DNA of 54,626 nucleotides from Acidobacteriota bacterium. GTDB lineage: Bacteria; Acidobacteriota; Terriglobia; Acidiferrales; UBA7541. The stretch lies in assembly GCA_003224085.1 (NCBI GenBank), contig QHYK01000067.1, forward strand, positions 1 to 54,626, in the 5' to 3' direction. Under the pieces are notes generated by a model. That model was given only the letters and a program-made list of their open reading frames with translations, was not told the origin of the DNA and did no database searches. Below are positions 21,208 through 30,538 of this stretch, one piece after another (the stretch's first letter is position 1; the number at the start of each line of letters is the position of its first letter). The translations under genes and the position numbers were made by a program.

Positions 21208-22503
21208 TTAAACAAAGCACAAGTTGCCATCTTTGCGCGAAACCGCGGCTGGTGCCGGTTGAATGCCGCGCTTCGCGAAACAAGCAAGAATTGTCGAGCG
21301 ATGCCGGTTCGTGTAAAGCAGCTCATCCGCCTGTAGCAGGGCAGACAGGCCAACACCGTAGTTTGCCCGTACGCGGCGAAGCCACTTCTTACCCGCGGCA
21401 TTTTGGGGAGCCGTCAGCTTCCCAATGAGAAGAAGTGCTTTAAGCACCACAAGATCGGCCTGGCGCGAGCCGTCCGGCTCATCCGCGGTCAATCGCGTTC
21501 GCAAATCCCATAGTGCCGCACCCCAGATGGTGCCGTTTAAATGCTCGTCGGCTTCCACACGAAAGTCATAAGCGGCCATGGTCTTTGAAGAAGACAAGCT
21601 GCGTGGATGGATTTGCTGGTCATCGTGGCGCTGGTGCCAGGCCCAAATGTGGGGCGTACCCAGCATGGCGGCAGCAAAGTAGTCGCAGGTGCCTTCGTCG
21701 ATAGCCGCCTTGCGATTCTTTTGCCGCTCGGGCGGCCGGGGGGCATTGACCTGAAAGTCCGCCGTGTGGCGCGCAATATGGTGGCCGTATTCGTGATAAA
21801 TGATTCCGGCATTGTGGGAAGCGTTCGCCCGGTAGCGACCGCCCGCTCGCTCCACCAGGGCGCCATGGTGAAGCAGCTGCCGGCCGGGACCAAGATGAAT
21901 TTCACCACATGGTGCGAGGGGCTCGAGTTCGGGCACGTCGTAGCGACGGCTGGGGAGCCGGTAGTGCCCTCCCTGAAAAGCCAGCCATCGCCCGGTCTCT
22001 GGACGATAAAGGCCGTCGCGGCGACCATTGTTTTCGGTCGCCGCGTGATGAGCGTTCACCACAGCCACCACGCGGGGGAGAGGGGATGAACCAAGCTCCT
22101 GCAACAGATCATCAATGTACGCGCCCATGCGATCCAAATGGAAATAGGTGTTCACCTCACCGAAATGAGAGGCCTGGACGTATCGCCAGCGAAAGTCTGG
22201 TTCGGCCAGCAAGAGTTTATCCATGCGGCCCCCGCCACGCCCCGGCTCGAAGAAGAAGTCCCCGTCAGCGTTGGGTTGGGCATTCCCGACCGGGACTTGC
22301 CGAACGGTGCCGGCCGTGGGACCAGGGTCATTGAGGGCTCCTGCGTTCCGCACGCGCACGTAGCGCCCGGAGAGGCGAGCATCCCCCTCCTCTTTGGCAT
22401 TGAGGCGTAACAACGGCTCAATGCTCAGGGCCACGCGTCCGCCAAGTGGATTTGTGGGTTCAGGTATCCATGTGTAGACGCGTCCGCGGGGAGTAGTCTG
22501 CAT
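21208..22503 (-). CDS. putative zinc metallopeptidase, gluzincin type
   Basis: A 431-aa protein with a zinc-peptidase core: HEYGHH (His 237, Glu 238, His 241) and, 29 residues on, IDEGTCDYFAA with Glu 270 as the likely third ligand. The HExxH plus downstream E-x-x-x-D order is that of gluzincins (thermolysin or fungalysin type). No signal peptide or propeptide is seen, so it is either cytoplasmic or exported by a partner. The N-terminal half (1-230) is not recognised. Its ATG lies 20 bases after the upstream gene and it ends 31 bases before the capA-like gene. Substrate unknown; maturation of something moved by the ABC exporter is a guess from context. Confidence 0.7.
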   Translation of the reverse strand: MQTTPRGRVYTWIPEPTNPLGGRVALSIEPLLRLNAKEEGDARLSGRYVRVRNAGALNDPGPTAGTVRQVPVGNAQPNADGDFFFEPGRGGGRMDKLLLAEPDFRWRYVQASHFGEVNTYFHLDRMGAYIDDLLQELGSSPLPRVVAVVNAHHAATENNGRRDGLYRPETGRWLAFQGGHYRLPSRRYDVPELEPLAPCGEIHLGPGRQLLHHGALVERAGGRYRANASHNAGIIYHEYGHHIARHTADFQVNAPRPPERQKNRKAAIDEGTCDYFAAAMLGTPHIWAWHQRHDDQQIHPRSLSSSKTMAAYDFRVEADEHLNGTIWGAALWDLRTRLTADEPDGSRQADLVVLKALLLIGKLTAPQNAAGKKWLRRVRANYGVGLSALLQADELLYTNRHRSTILACFAKRGIQPAPAAVSRKDGNLCFV

Positions 22504-22523
22504 ATGGATGTTTCTGTCCCTCC

Positions 22524-23612
22524 TTATTGGATTCTCTGTTCGGAGCTTTGACTTCCGAATCTTGCAACGGTCTCAGCGCCGGGCTTGAATTCCATGAGCC
22601 TGCTGTTCAGTTCGCCGGATTCCATTTCGCGCACCGTGAAACAAGGCAAGCCCGTGGCGGTCTGCGCTTCGCGGATGGCCAGGGAACTCATGGTCACGAC
22701 GCCAGAGACGGCAACCGGGTGAATTCCCCAGCTTCGCAGCACGCGCATGCCACCCGCGGCGCCGAGAGGATCGCCTGCGGCAAACACCCAGGCGTCCACG
22801 GTTTGCGTGAAACGCGGGTTCTGCAGCAGAGCGGCTGTTTCGTTTTGCAGAAGACCGTCCGCAATTTCAATCACCACACAAGCGGCGCCACTGCGTGAAG
22901 CATGAGCCAGCAGCGTGAGATGCAAATTCAGGAGTTCTTGCAGGTTGCAAAGATAGGTGGAGGGCAGCCCGCCATCGACAAAGTCGAGAGCCTCGCAGGC
23001 CCCGGCGTCCCGCATGCTCAGCGTGTCTTTTCCGCTGGCGGTGCCGGTGAGTTTTACGCCCACCACGCGATGACCATCATGCCGCAGCCCTTTGATGATG
23101 CTGGCAACAGTGCGCGTTTTGCCGGAGTCCATGGAGGTGCCGCATACCACTACGACACGAGGGCGCGTTTGAAGCGTTGCGGGCGGCAGCGCAAACTGGC
23201 GGAGACGCAACTTGCGGCCATCCTGCCCCGCGAGGAAACCGAGCAGGCGCAATTTGCTGGGCTCGCCCACGCCATCGTGTTTGCTCTCAACGAGGCCGCA
23301 AACGCCCGCCATGCTGAGAAGATCGCAGCGTTCTCCGTCCGTCTTCGCATATCCCTCGAACTGCATCGTCGCGTAGCGGTTTCCGAAGACGCCCACCATC
23401 AAGTCGCCGACGTACAAGGTGCAACGCCGTCCGCACGGCAGCTCCAGATTTGTGTTTCTTCCGATTTTCTCTACCTTGGCCAGAGCGATGTCTCCCGGCT
23501 GAGGAGGTTCCGAACAAGGCAAGAGGCCTGAAAGACTTTCCTTGGGGACCCGGCGCAATGCATAAGGCATTCGCACACTCGATTTCATGCTGTCGCTCAA
23601 CTCCGTTTTCAT
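22524..23612 (-). CDS. P-loop NTPase of the dethiobiotin synthase/MobB-like type
   Basis: A 362-aa protein. Residues 40-90 look like a small beta-barrel domain (GDIALAKVEKIGRN and VGVFGNRYATMQFEGYA). From about residue 150 there is a P-loop NTPase with Walker A CGTSMDSGKTRT (157-168), close in form to the GTxxxxGKT loop of dethiobiotin synthase, MobB and DUF1611 proteins. A conserved VVIEIADGLLQNE stretch follows the nucleotide site. The function is unknown. The ATG at 23612 has GGAGG 5 bases upstream and is preferred to a TTG 15 bases earlier. It is the first gene of the operon ending with the ABC exporter. Confidence 0.7.
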   Translation of the reverse strand: MKTELSDSMKSSVRMPYALRRVPKESLSGLLPCSEPPQPGDIALAKVEKIGRNTNLELPCGRRCTLYVGDLMVGVFGNRYATMQFEGYAKTDGERCDLLSMAGVCGLVESKHDGVGEPSKLRLLGFLAGQDGRKLRLRQFALPPATLQTRPRVVVVCGTSMDSGKTRTVASIIKGLRHDGHRVVGVKLTGTASGKDTLSMRDAGACEALDFVDGGLPSTYLCNLQELLNLHLTLLAHASRSGAACVVIEIADGLLQNETAALLQNPRFTQTVDAWVFAAGDPLGAAGGMRVLRSWGIHPVAVSGVVTMSSLAIREAQTATGLPCFTVREMESGELNSRLMEFKPGAETVARFGSQSSEQRIQ

Positions 23613-23916
23613 GATTCCTCCGTGCAAGAATCAAGCTCTGCAAGTTGCAGAGCCGCATTTGCCGGCTGAGCTGCTTTTTTTCGAGGAATACGCAAAGATT
23701 ATGCGACGGGGCGAGGGAAGGGAATCCGGGGGATTTTGGAATTGCAAACAGGGAATTTCTGTCAGAACGGATACATTAAATCCTCGTGCATCAGTTGCAA
23801 ACCGGTAAGCGAGGCGTTTCCTGGCTGTAACTCCGAGGAATCCCCGCCTTTAGGCATGAGGAGTCGTCAACTGTTCGGACCGTTTCCGCAGGGGCGGATG
23901 GAAGAAGTCGACCAGG

Positions 23917-25368
23917 CTATGGGCAAGCCGCGCCCCTGTCGAGGTCATGCAGTCTCTTGATGGCCGTGGTATTGCGTTTCTCGGAAGCCACCAGTAGCAA
24001 GACGCGGGCCTGCTGGCAGTTCCGAGGCACGCCGTCACCCTTAATATAAAGTTCGGCCAGCTCGACGGCCGCCTTGCTGTTTCCTGCTTGCACTTCTCCC
24101 CACAATTGCATGGGATTCATTCCCGACTTTTTATTCGCGGCTGAAGTGCTGCCCGATGGCGCCTGGACGGATGCTCCTGTCGAAGTCTCCGTGGTCTTGG
24201 CCGGCACGGTCTTCGGCGGATCCACTCGATAGCGATTGAAGTCCTCCAACTGGCTTCTCGAAGCTGGGCTCTGCGATGTTTTTCTAATTGGAAGCGGATC
24301 CGAGAAGATTCCAGCGACCGGGTAAGTTGGTTTGGTCTGGGGCAGCGCGGCGCGTGTTGTAATAGGTTGCTGGCTGGAGGTGTTGTTTTTAAAACCGGCG
24401 GAATCCACAGCGGGAGGCTTTACGTCGGCCTGCGCGCGGTTATTCGTGAATTTCACCACGGGTATGGTTACCGCAACGGAGAGGCATACTCCCAGAATGA
24501 TGCCGCAGAGAAGCTGCTGCTTCTTTGCCGACAGGTACCGTTGGAGGGGAACCAATTCCACCAAGGCATCGATCCCTCGGAAAGAGAGTGAAGAAGATTT
24601 TGAATCGGGCGGTTGCTCCGCCTTGGTAGAGCCGATTTCCATGGAAAACAAGGAACGGTAGGAACCGGCTCTTTGTAGTTCGCCTCCGAGCGCTGGCGCT
24701 GGTGCGTTCGGCGGCGGCGCGTTGGATGGCAGCGCGATGGAGAGTGACGCGACTGGCAACTCTGATTGCAGCTTGGGTTTTGCATCTGCGGCAATCTTTT
24801 CTACCGCGGCCCTTCCCTCGGAGGAGAGGATTGGAATTGGCCGGTGGGCGCGCGCTTTCGATACAAACTTCGCAACGCGGTCTTCCGACTCGCTAATCCC
24901 GAGTTCGCTGGCCTTGGCTCGAACCGCCGTGTTTTTTTGCCCTTCCCCTCTTGGCGCCGGCGGGCCTGCCGCAACTAGCTGCCGGGCAAAGGCTTCCTCT
25001 TCTTCGGGAATCTCCTCCACTGCGTCAATTTCTTTCGCAGCCTCGCGGGGGACCTCTTCGGTGCGCAGCCGCGACATCCATTTCTTGATTTGTTCACGGC
25101 CGGCCTGGGAGATTTGCGTGAACCTTAAACCCCCGACAGTTCTGGAGAGATCGGTCCACGCCACTTCGCCCATGGCTTCGATTTTTTCCTGGAGGTTGAA
25201 AGAAAACCAGAAATAAACAGGGAGGTTGCGAGGGACGGGTGTAACGGAACTGAAACTCAGTCCCCCCTCGGAGATATTCAGAACCTTCCCCACTTCATCC
25301 CGCTCAATCTGGATGAAGGCGACGTCATCCGGCACTTTCCGTAAAGAACGGCGGCGATTTTGATCCAT
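23917..25368 (-). CDS. PilZ domain protein with transmembrane helix and Sel1-like repeats
   Basis: A 483-aa protein. Residues 1-100 are a PilZ domain, with RRRSLRKVP at the N-terminus as the RxxxR-type c-di-GMP switch and LNISEGGLSF as the D/NxSxxG-type site. A Pro/Glu/Ala-rich linker of about 170 residues leads to one membrane helix (LLCGIILGVCLSVAVTIPVV, near 300). After a second linker comes a Sel1-like repeat module (about 415-480: AVELAELYIKGDGVPRNCQQ). It may bind c-di-GMP inside the cell and pass a signal to partners across the membrane. It is divergent from the helicase gene; no other gene on this strand directly follows. Confidence 0.75.
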   Translation of the reverse strand: MDQNRRRSLRKVPDDVAFIQIERDEVGKVLNISEGGLSFSSVTPVPRNLPVYFWFSFNLQEKIEAMGEVAWTDLSRTVGGLRFTQISQAGREQIKKWMSRLRTEEVPREAAKEIDAVEEIPEEEEAFARQLVAAGPPAPRGEGQKNTAVRAKASELGISESEDRVAKFVSKARAHRPIPILSSEGRAAVEKIAADAKPKLQSELPVASLSIALPSNAPPPNAPAPALGGELQRAGSYRSLFSMEIGSTKAEQPPDSKSSSLSFRGIDALVELVPLQRYLSAKKQQLLCGIILGVCLSVAVTIPVVKFTNNRAQADVKPPAVDSAGFKNNTSSQQPITTRAALPQTKPTYPVAGIFSDPLPIRKTSQSPASRSQLEDFNRYRVDPPKTVPAKTTETSTGASVQAPSGSTSAANKKSGMNPMQLWGEVQAGNSKAAVELAELYIKGDGVPRNCQQARVLLLVASEKRNTTAIKRLHDLDRGAACP

Positions 25369-25772
25369 AAGTTTTTCAAGGGCACTTTTGGATTTTTCTC
25401 GGAGCTGTCTTTAGTGCTGAAAGAGCAAAGAAGTTCCGAACTAGCGCGGCCCGGCCTGGGGACAAGGCTCGGCTAGCAGGCCTTATATTCTCTCGCTTGA
25501 TTAGCCATTTGGCAACAAAAAAGGCTTTGATAAATGGTAGGAAGATTCTTACATTGCAAGGCCCCTTCCGTGCTCCACCTGGCCTCTAACTTTCTCTTTT
25601 TGTTCGTACCAAGCGCTTGTTTTTTGGTTCTCTTCGCGTTGTAATTTGCGCGCAACTAAATGCTCTTCACGGGGTTTAACATTTGGAAACTTGAGAATGT
25701 CCGCTGGTCGCTGTTATTCTGGGGCCCCTCCTAGCCCAACCCAGCCTCGACAAGCCTCCGGGGTGGAAAGTC
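25369..25772. promoter_or_regulatory. divergent intergenic region with a possible sigma-70 promoter
   Basis: Four hundred bases between the divergent PilZ and helicase genes. For the helicase, TTGAGA (25691-25696) and TATTCT (25715-25720) are 18 bases apart and would start transcription near 25728, 45 bases before the ATG. A 10-bp perfect palindrome, CAAGCGCTTG (25610-25619), lies upstream and could be an operator. Nothing else stands out. Confidence 0.35.
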
Positions 25773-28700
25773 ATGGATGCCGAGAAGCTGCGCGTTGCCC
25801 GCGAAAAAATTACACGCGTCTTTCGCTATTTGGAAGCGCTGAACCAGCACCGCAATCCTCCCAAACGCCAGATTCGGGAGCAGCCCTGGCACCTCTGGCT
25901 GCACGATTTGCCCGCGCATCCGGCTATCCGGCTGAGCGCGACCAAGTCCGGCCCGGGCTCGACCAAATCGAAAAGCGCCGATGTCCAACAGGAGCCAGCC
26001 CTTGCGAGCTCTACCTTCTCCCTGCGGGTCCAGCGGCCGCAGCTAACCCTGCCTCCCGAGCCTCCCTACGAGACGGCTTCCTGGCTTGAGCCTGGCTGGG
26101 ATGACCCCTTTCAGCTGGCGACTGTGGTCGAGTCCCGCGAGGAGCCGCAGGGAAATGGCGCGACTTTGACAATCCAGTTCTCTGCGGACCCGGCACGATT
26201 AGCCGCTCTTCGCCGCTGGGCGCCCCTCCGCGACGAATGGGCCCGCAGGGAAAAACCCGCGCGCCAGGCGATGCGCCTTTTCGAAACCTTCTATTCCTTG
26301 TATGGCCGCATTGACCGCGAAGCGGAGCGTGTCGAGCTGGTTCTTGGCGACGGTATCCTGAGTTGGCAGCGCGCCGAGGGCGGGATCTTCCATCCGATTC
26401 TCTTGCAGCGCCTGCAGCTACAGTTCGACGCTTCCGTTCCGGAATTCACGCTCTCCGAAGCGGACTACCCCGTGGAACTTTACTCGGCACTGTTTCAGTC
26501 CATGGCGGATGTGGACGGACGCGCGATCGGGCGCTGCCGCGAAGAACTGGAGCAGGGCGGGTTTCATCCCTTGTATAACGGCACGACTTCCAATTTTCTG
26601 AAGCGCATGGTTGTGCAGCTCTCGCCGCGGGGGGAATTTATCGAAGATTGTGCGCCGCGAGGTGAGCAGAGCGATCCGCGCATTGGCCGCGACCCGGTCA
26701 TCTTTTTGCGCGCCCGTACGCTCGGTTTTGCCGCTGCTATCGAGGGCATTCTCGCAGATCTTCGCACGCGCGAAGATCTGCCGTGGTCGCTGCTGAATAT
26801 TGTGGGAGAAGAGTCGCCGATTCCCGATGCCGAGCCGGCGGAATCGGAGTCTTCTGAAAACGCTGCGGCGGAAAACGGCGTGGACGTGCTGCTCAGCAAG
26901 CCTGCCAATCCCGAGCAGATTCGCATCGCGCGGCAACTCGAACAGCACGGAGGCGTTTTGGTTCAGGGCCCCCCGGGCACCGGCAAGACACACACCATCG
27001 GAAACCTCATTGGCCATTTGCTGGCGCAGGGAAAAAGTGTTTTGGTCACCAGCCACACGACCAAGGCCCTGCGCATGGTGCGCCATCATATTGTTCCTGA
27101 GCTGCGCCCGTTGTGCGTGAGCGTCCTCGAAAGCGACTTGGAGAGTCGCAAGCAATTGGAGAGCGCGGTCGGCTCGATTGCCGAGAGGCTTTCTCGCGCG
27201 GATGCGCGCGCTTTGGACTTGGAGGCGAAGAAATTCGAAGCCGAGCGTCACGATTTGCTAAAGAAATTGGAACAGCTGCGCCATCAACTCTCCGAAGCGC
27301 GCGCCGACGAATACCGAGAAGTCGCCCTCGCCGGAAAACACTGGTCGCCGGCGGACGCGGCTCGCAAGGTCGCGCAAGAGAAAGAATTCTACGGCTGGGT
27401 GCCGGGACCGGTTGCCGCGGTCGCTCCCTTGCCGCTTTCTCCCGACGAACTTACGGATCTATATCGAACTAACGTTTCCCTTTCCGCCGAAGACGAAGCC
27501 GCGCTCTCCGGCCAGCTTCCTGAGATGCACGATCTGCCGCGGGTCGAAGATTTTGAAGCGTCGGTCAGCGAGCGGAACCGTCTGGGCATGGAAGACTTGG
27601 ATTTTCGCTCCGACCTTTGGCAATCCGGCGCTCCCCAGAACACAACCGAAGAATTTGAAGCGCTCATTTCGAATTTGACGCAAGCGGTCGAGCCGCTTTC
27701 CGGAAACGGAAAGTGGAAACTCGCGGCCGTTTACGCGGGGAAGTACGGCGGGGCGCATCGACAGCCGTGGGAGCAATTGGTCGCTCTTGTGCGCAAAGTT
27801 CATCAGGAATCGGCGAACGCGCAGGAAACGCTGGTGAAATACGGCCCACAGCTTCCCGAAGCCGCGGACCCGGAAGAGCTTCTGCGCATCGCCACGGAAA
27901 TTCTTGGCCATCTCGAACAAGGCGGCAAACTCGGCTCGTTTGCGCTGCTCACGCACAAGGCCTGGAGCCAATTCATTGACTCGGCAAAGGTGAGTCGCGG
28001 TCGCCCGCGCTTGCTCGAGCATTTTCGCGCACTGCACACGCTGGCGGGCCTTGCAAACCTGCGCCGAGAGCTGTCCATGCGCTGGAACCGCCAGATGGCT
28101 CCGCTCGGCGCTCCTCCTTCCGCGCAAATGGGCGAGGAAGTCGAAAAAACGCTCATGCAATATTGCGATGCGATGGAAGACTGTCTGGGCTGGCATGAGT
28201 GCACTTGGCTCCCGCTTCAACAGCAGCTTGAGGACCTCGGTTTTCGTTGGGAGAAATTTCTTGCCGAGCAGCCCGCGGTCATGGGAGCGGAAGGCGAATT
28301 GTTGCGCCTTGGCAAGGCCGTTTCGGACGCACTCCTGCCCATTCTGGATTCGCGGTACAAAAAACTAAGATTGCTTCAGCTGGAAGAAGAGTTTCGTGAA
28401 CTGAAAGCGCGGCACAAGCTCGCCTCCCGCAATTCCCGCGCGGCCAAGATTCTGGTCCATTTGCAGAAGGCCATCCAGGAAGAGGATTGCGGCGCGTATC
28501 GCGAAGCCTATGACCTTCTGCTCGAACTGAAGAGCCGGCAAGCTGACCTCGATCTTCGCCGCGCGCTGCTCGGCAAATTGGAAAGCGCCGCGCCCGCCTG
28601 GGCCGCGGCCATTCGAAACCGCACGGGCATACATGGCAAAGGCGAACCGCCGCGCGATCCCGCCGCCGCCTGGATTTGGCGCCAGCTCAACGACGAACTT

Positions 28701-30428
28701 GACCGCCGCGCCGAGGCTTCGCTCGAAGCGCTGCAATCGAAAATCGAAAAGCTTCGAGAGCATCTCCGCCGAGTGACCGTGGACTTAATCGACCGCCGTG
28801 CCTGGTCCTGGCAGGCTCGTCGCACTTCGCCGCGCCAGCGTCAGGCGCTCGTCGGCTGGCTGGACACGATTCGCAGGATCGGCAAGGGCCATGGCATTCG
28901 AGTCGGGCTGCTGCGCGGCGAAGCCGCCCGAAAAATGGCCGACTGCCGCAGCGCCGTTCCCGTTTGGGTCATGCCGCTCTCGCGAGTGGTCGAAAATTTC
29001 GATCCCCGCTCGACCCGCTTCGACGTCGTCATCATCGACGAAGCCAGCCAGAGCGACGTCATGGCTTTGGTCGCGCTATATCTGGGCAAAACCGTTCTTG
29101 TTGTTGGCGACCACGAGCAGGTCAGCCCGTCCGCTGTCGGCCAGGACCTGGGCATCATTCAAAATCTCATCTTCCAGTACCTCGAAGGCATCCCCAACTC
29201 CGATCTCTACGACGGCCAAATTTCCATCTACGACCTCGCGCGGCAGTCCTTCGGCGGCGCCACGTGTCTGGTCGAACATTTCCGCTGCGTGCCGGAAATC
29301 ATTCAGTTTAGCAATATGATTTCCTACGATTGGCGCATCAAGCCGCTGCGCGACGCCAGCCGTGTGCATCTGCTCCCGCACACCGTTGCGTATCGGGTCT
29401 CGGGTTCGAGCCGCGACGGCAAGGTCAATCGCCAGGAAGCTCTGGCGACTGCCGCGTTAATTGCTTCCGCCATCGAGCAGCCCGCGTATCAGCACAACGG
29501 CGCGGGCCAGCCGCTCAGCTTCGGTGTGGTTTCTCTTGTCGGCGACGAACAAGCGCTCGAAATCGACAATTTGCTGCGCGCTCACATTTCCCCCGACCGC
29601 TACGAATTTCACCGCCTGCTGTGCGGCAACGCCGCGCAGTTCCAGGGCGACGAGCGCGACGTCATCTTCATTTCTCTGGTAGACACCGCTCAGCGCGGCA
29701 CGCTTTCCATGCGCGACCAGGAACTTTTCAAGCAGCGCTTCAACGTCGCCGCCAGCCGGGCCCGCGACCAGATGTGGGTGGTCCATTCGCTCAACGCAAG
29801 CAACGACTTGAAAGCCGAAGACCTTCGCCGCTTGCTCATCGAGCATGCCCAGGATCCGAGCCGCCTGATGCGCGCCCTCAATGAAAAAGAAAAGCGCAGC
29901 CAGTCTTCCTTTGAACGCGAAGTCATGAAACGCCTTGAGGCCGCCGGTTATGGCGTAGCGCCGCAATGGAAAGTGGGTTCTTTCCGCATCGATCTTGTTG
30001 TCGAAGGAAACGGCAAGCGCCTCGCCATCGAATGCGACGGCGATCACTATCATCCGCTCGAACGGCTGCAGGAAGACATGGACCGCCAGTCCATTCTCGA
30101 ACGCATGGGCTGGATTTTTACCCGCGTCCGCAGCACGGAATTTTTCCGCAATCCGGAACGCACGATGAGACCAGTGTTCGAAAAACTTCAAGCGCTGGAT
30201 ATTTTCCCCGTTCTTCCAGTGGAGACAAAGCCGCGTTCAACGCGCAAGAGCGCGGCGGCGCCTCCGCCCACGTCGCTGCCCCAAGGCCAACCATCTCCAG
30301 GACTGGTTGATCGCGTCATCGCCCACGCGGAAGAACTTCTTGCCTCCTGGGCCAGCCCGCAGCAATCCGCAAATATGCGCCGCCGCGAATCGCGCCAGGC
30401 CGTGCAAAGAGATTACGCGACCAATTGA
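25773..30428 (+). CDS. large SF1 helicase with C-terminal Vsr/MTES_1575-like nuclease domain
   Basis: A 1551-aa protein. SF1 helicase motifs are all visible: Walker A GPPGTGKTHT (near 400), Walker B VVIIDEAS (near 1088), VVGDHEQVSPS, VEHFRCVPEI, NAAQFQGDERDVIFISL and RFNVAASRARDQMW. Between motifs I and II lies a long charged, partly coiled-coil insert. The C-terminus (about 1379-1472) fits a restriction-endonuclease-like fold of the REase_MTES_1575/Vsr class: FEREVMKRLEA, SFRIDLVVEG, AIECDGDHYH. It could process DNA ends or act in phage defence; similar single-gene helicase-nucleases have been reported as defence systems. No partner gene sits next to it. Confidence 0.82.
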   Translation: MDAEKLRVAREKITRVFRYLEALNQHRNPPKRQIREQPWHLWLHDLPAHPAIRLSATKSGPGSTKSKSADVQQEPALASSTFSLRVQRPQLTLPPEPPYETASWLEPGWDDPFQLATVVESREEPQGNGATLTIQFSADPARLAALRRWAPLRDEWARREKPARQAMRLFETFYSLYGRIDREAERVELVLGDGILSWQRAEGGIFHPILLQRLQLQFDASVPEFTLSEADYPVELYSALFQSMADVDGRAIGRCREELEQGGFHPLYNGTTSNFLKRMVVQLSPRGEFIEDCAPRGEQSDPRIGRDPVIFLRARTLGFAAAIEGILADLRTREDLPWSLLNIVGEESPIPDAEPAESESSENAAAENGVDVLLSKPANPEQIRIARQLEQHGGVLVQGPPGTGKTHTIGNLIGHLLAQGKSVLVTSHTTKALRMVRHHIVPELRPLCVSVLESDLESRKQLESAVGSIAERLSRADARALDLEAKKFEAERHDLLKKLEQLRHQLSEARADEYREVALAGKHWSPADAARKVAQEKEFYGWVPGPVAAVAPLPLSPDELTDLYRTNVSLSAEDEAALSGQLPEMHDLPRVEDFEASVSERNRLGMEDLDFRSDLWQSGAPQNTTEEFEALISNLTQAVEPLSGNGKWKLAAVYAGKYGGAHRQPWEQLVALVRKVHQESANAQETLVKYGPQLPEAADPEELLRIATEILGHLEQGGKLGSFALLTHKAWSQFIDSAKVSRGRPRLLEHFRALHTLAGLANLRRELSMRWNRQMAPLGAPPSAQMGEEVEKTLMQYCDAMEDCLGWHECTWLPLQQQLEDLGFRWEKFLAEQPAVMGAEGELLRLGKAVSDALLPILDSRYKKLRLLQLEEEFRELKARHKLASRNSRAAKILVHLQKAIQEEDCGAYREAYDLLLELKSRQADLDLRRALLGKLESAAPAWAAAIRNRTGIHGKGEPPRDPAAAWIWRQLNDELDRRAEASLEALQSKIEKLREHLRRVTVDLIDRRAWSWQARRTSPRQRQALVGWLDTIRRIGKGHGIRVGLLRGEAARKMADCRSAVPVWVMPLSRVVENFDPRSTRFDVVIIDEASQSDVMALVALYLGKTVLVVGDHEQVSPSAVGQDLGIIQNLIFQYLEGIPNSDLYDGQISIYDLARQSFGGATCLVEHFRCVPEIIQFSNMISYDWRIKPLRDASRVHLLPHTVAYRVSGSSRDGKVNRQEALATAALIASAIEQPAYQHNGAGQPLSFGVVSLVGDEQALEIDNLLRAHISPDRYEFHRLLCGNAAQFQGDERDVIFISLVDTAQRGTLSMRDQELFKQRFNVAASRARDQMWVVHSLNASNDLKAEDLRRLLIEHAQDPSRLMRALNEKEKRSQSSFEREVMKRLEAAGYGVAPQWKVGSFRIDLVVEGNGKRLAIECDGDHYHPLERLQEDMDRQSILERMGWIFTRVRSTEFFRNPERTMRPVFEKLQALDIFPVLPVETKPRSTRKSAAAPPPTSLPQGQPSPGLVDRVIAHAEELLASWASPQQSANMRRRESRQAVQRDYATN

Positions 30429-30538
30429 AAGCTCTTTATCTCCTGTTAATAAAAATGTGAAAACACTCCCGATTTTCCACTTTGTTTTTCTCCCTGGGTA
30501 GGTTACATTCAGCCTGCCCTGCCCGCCTCGAGGTGCTC

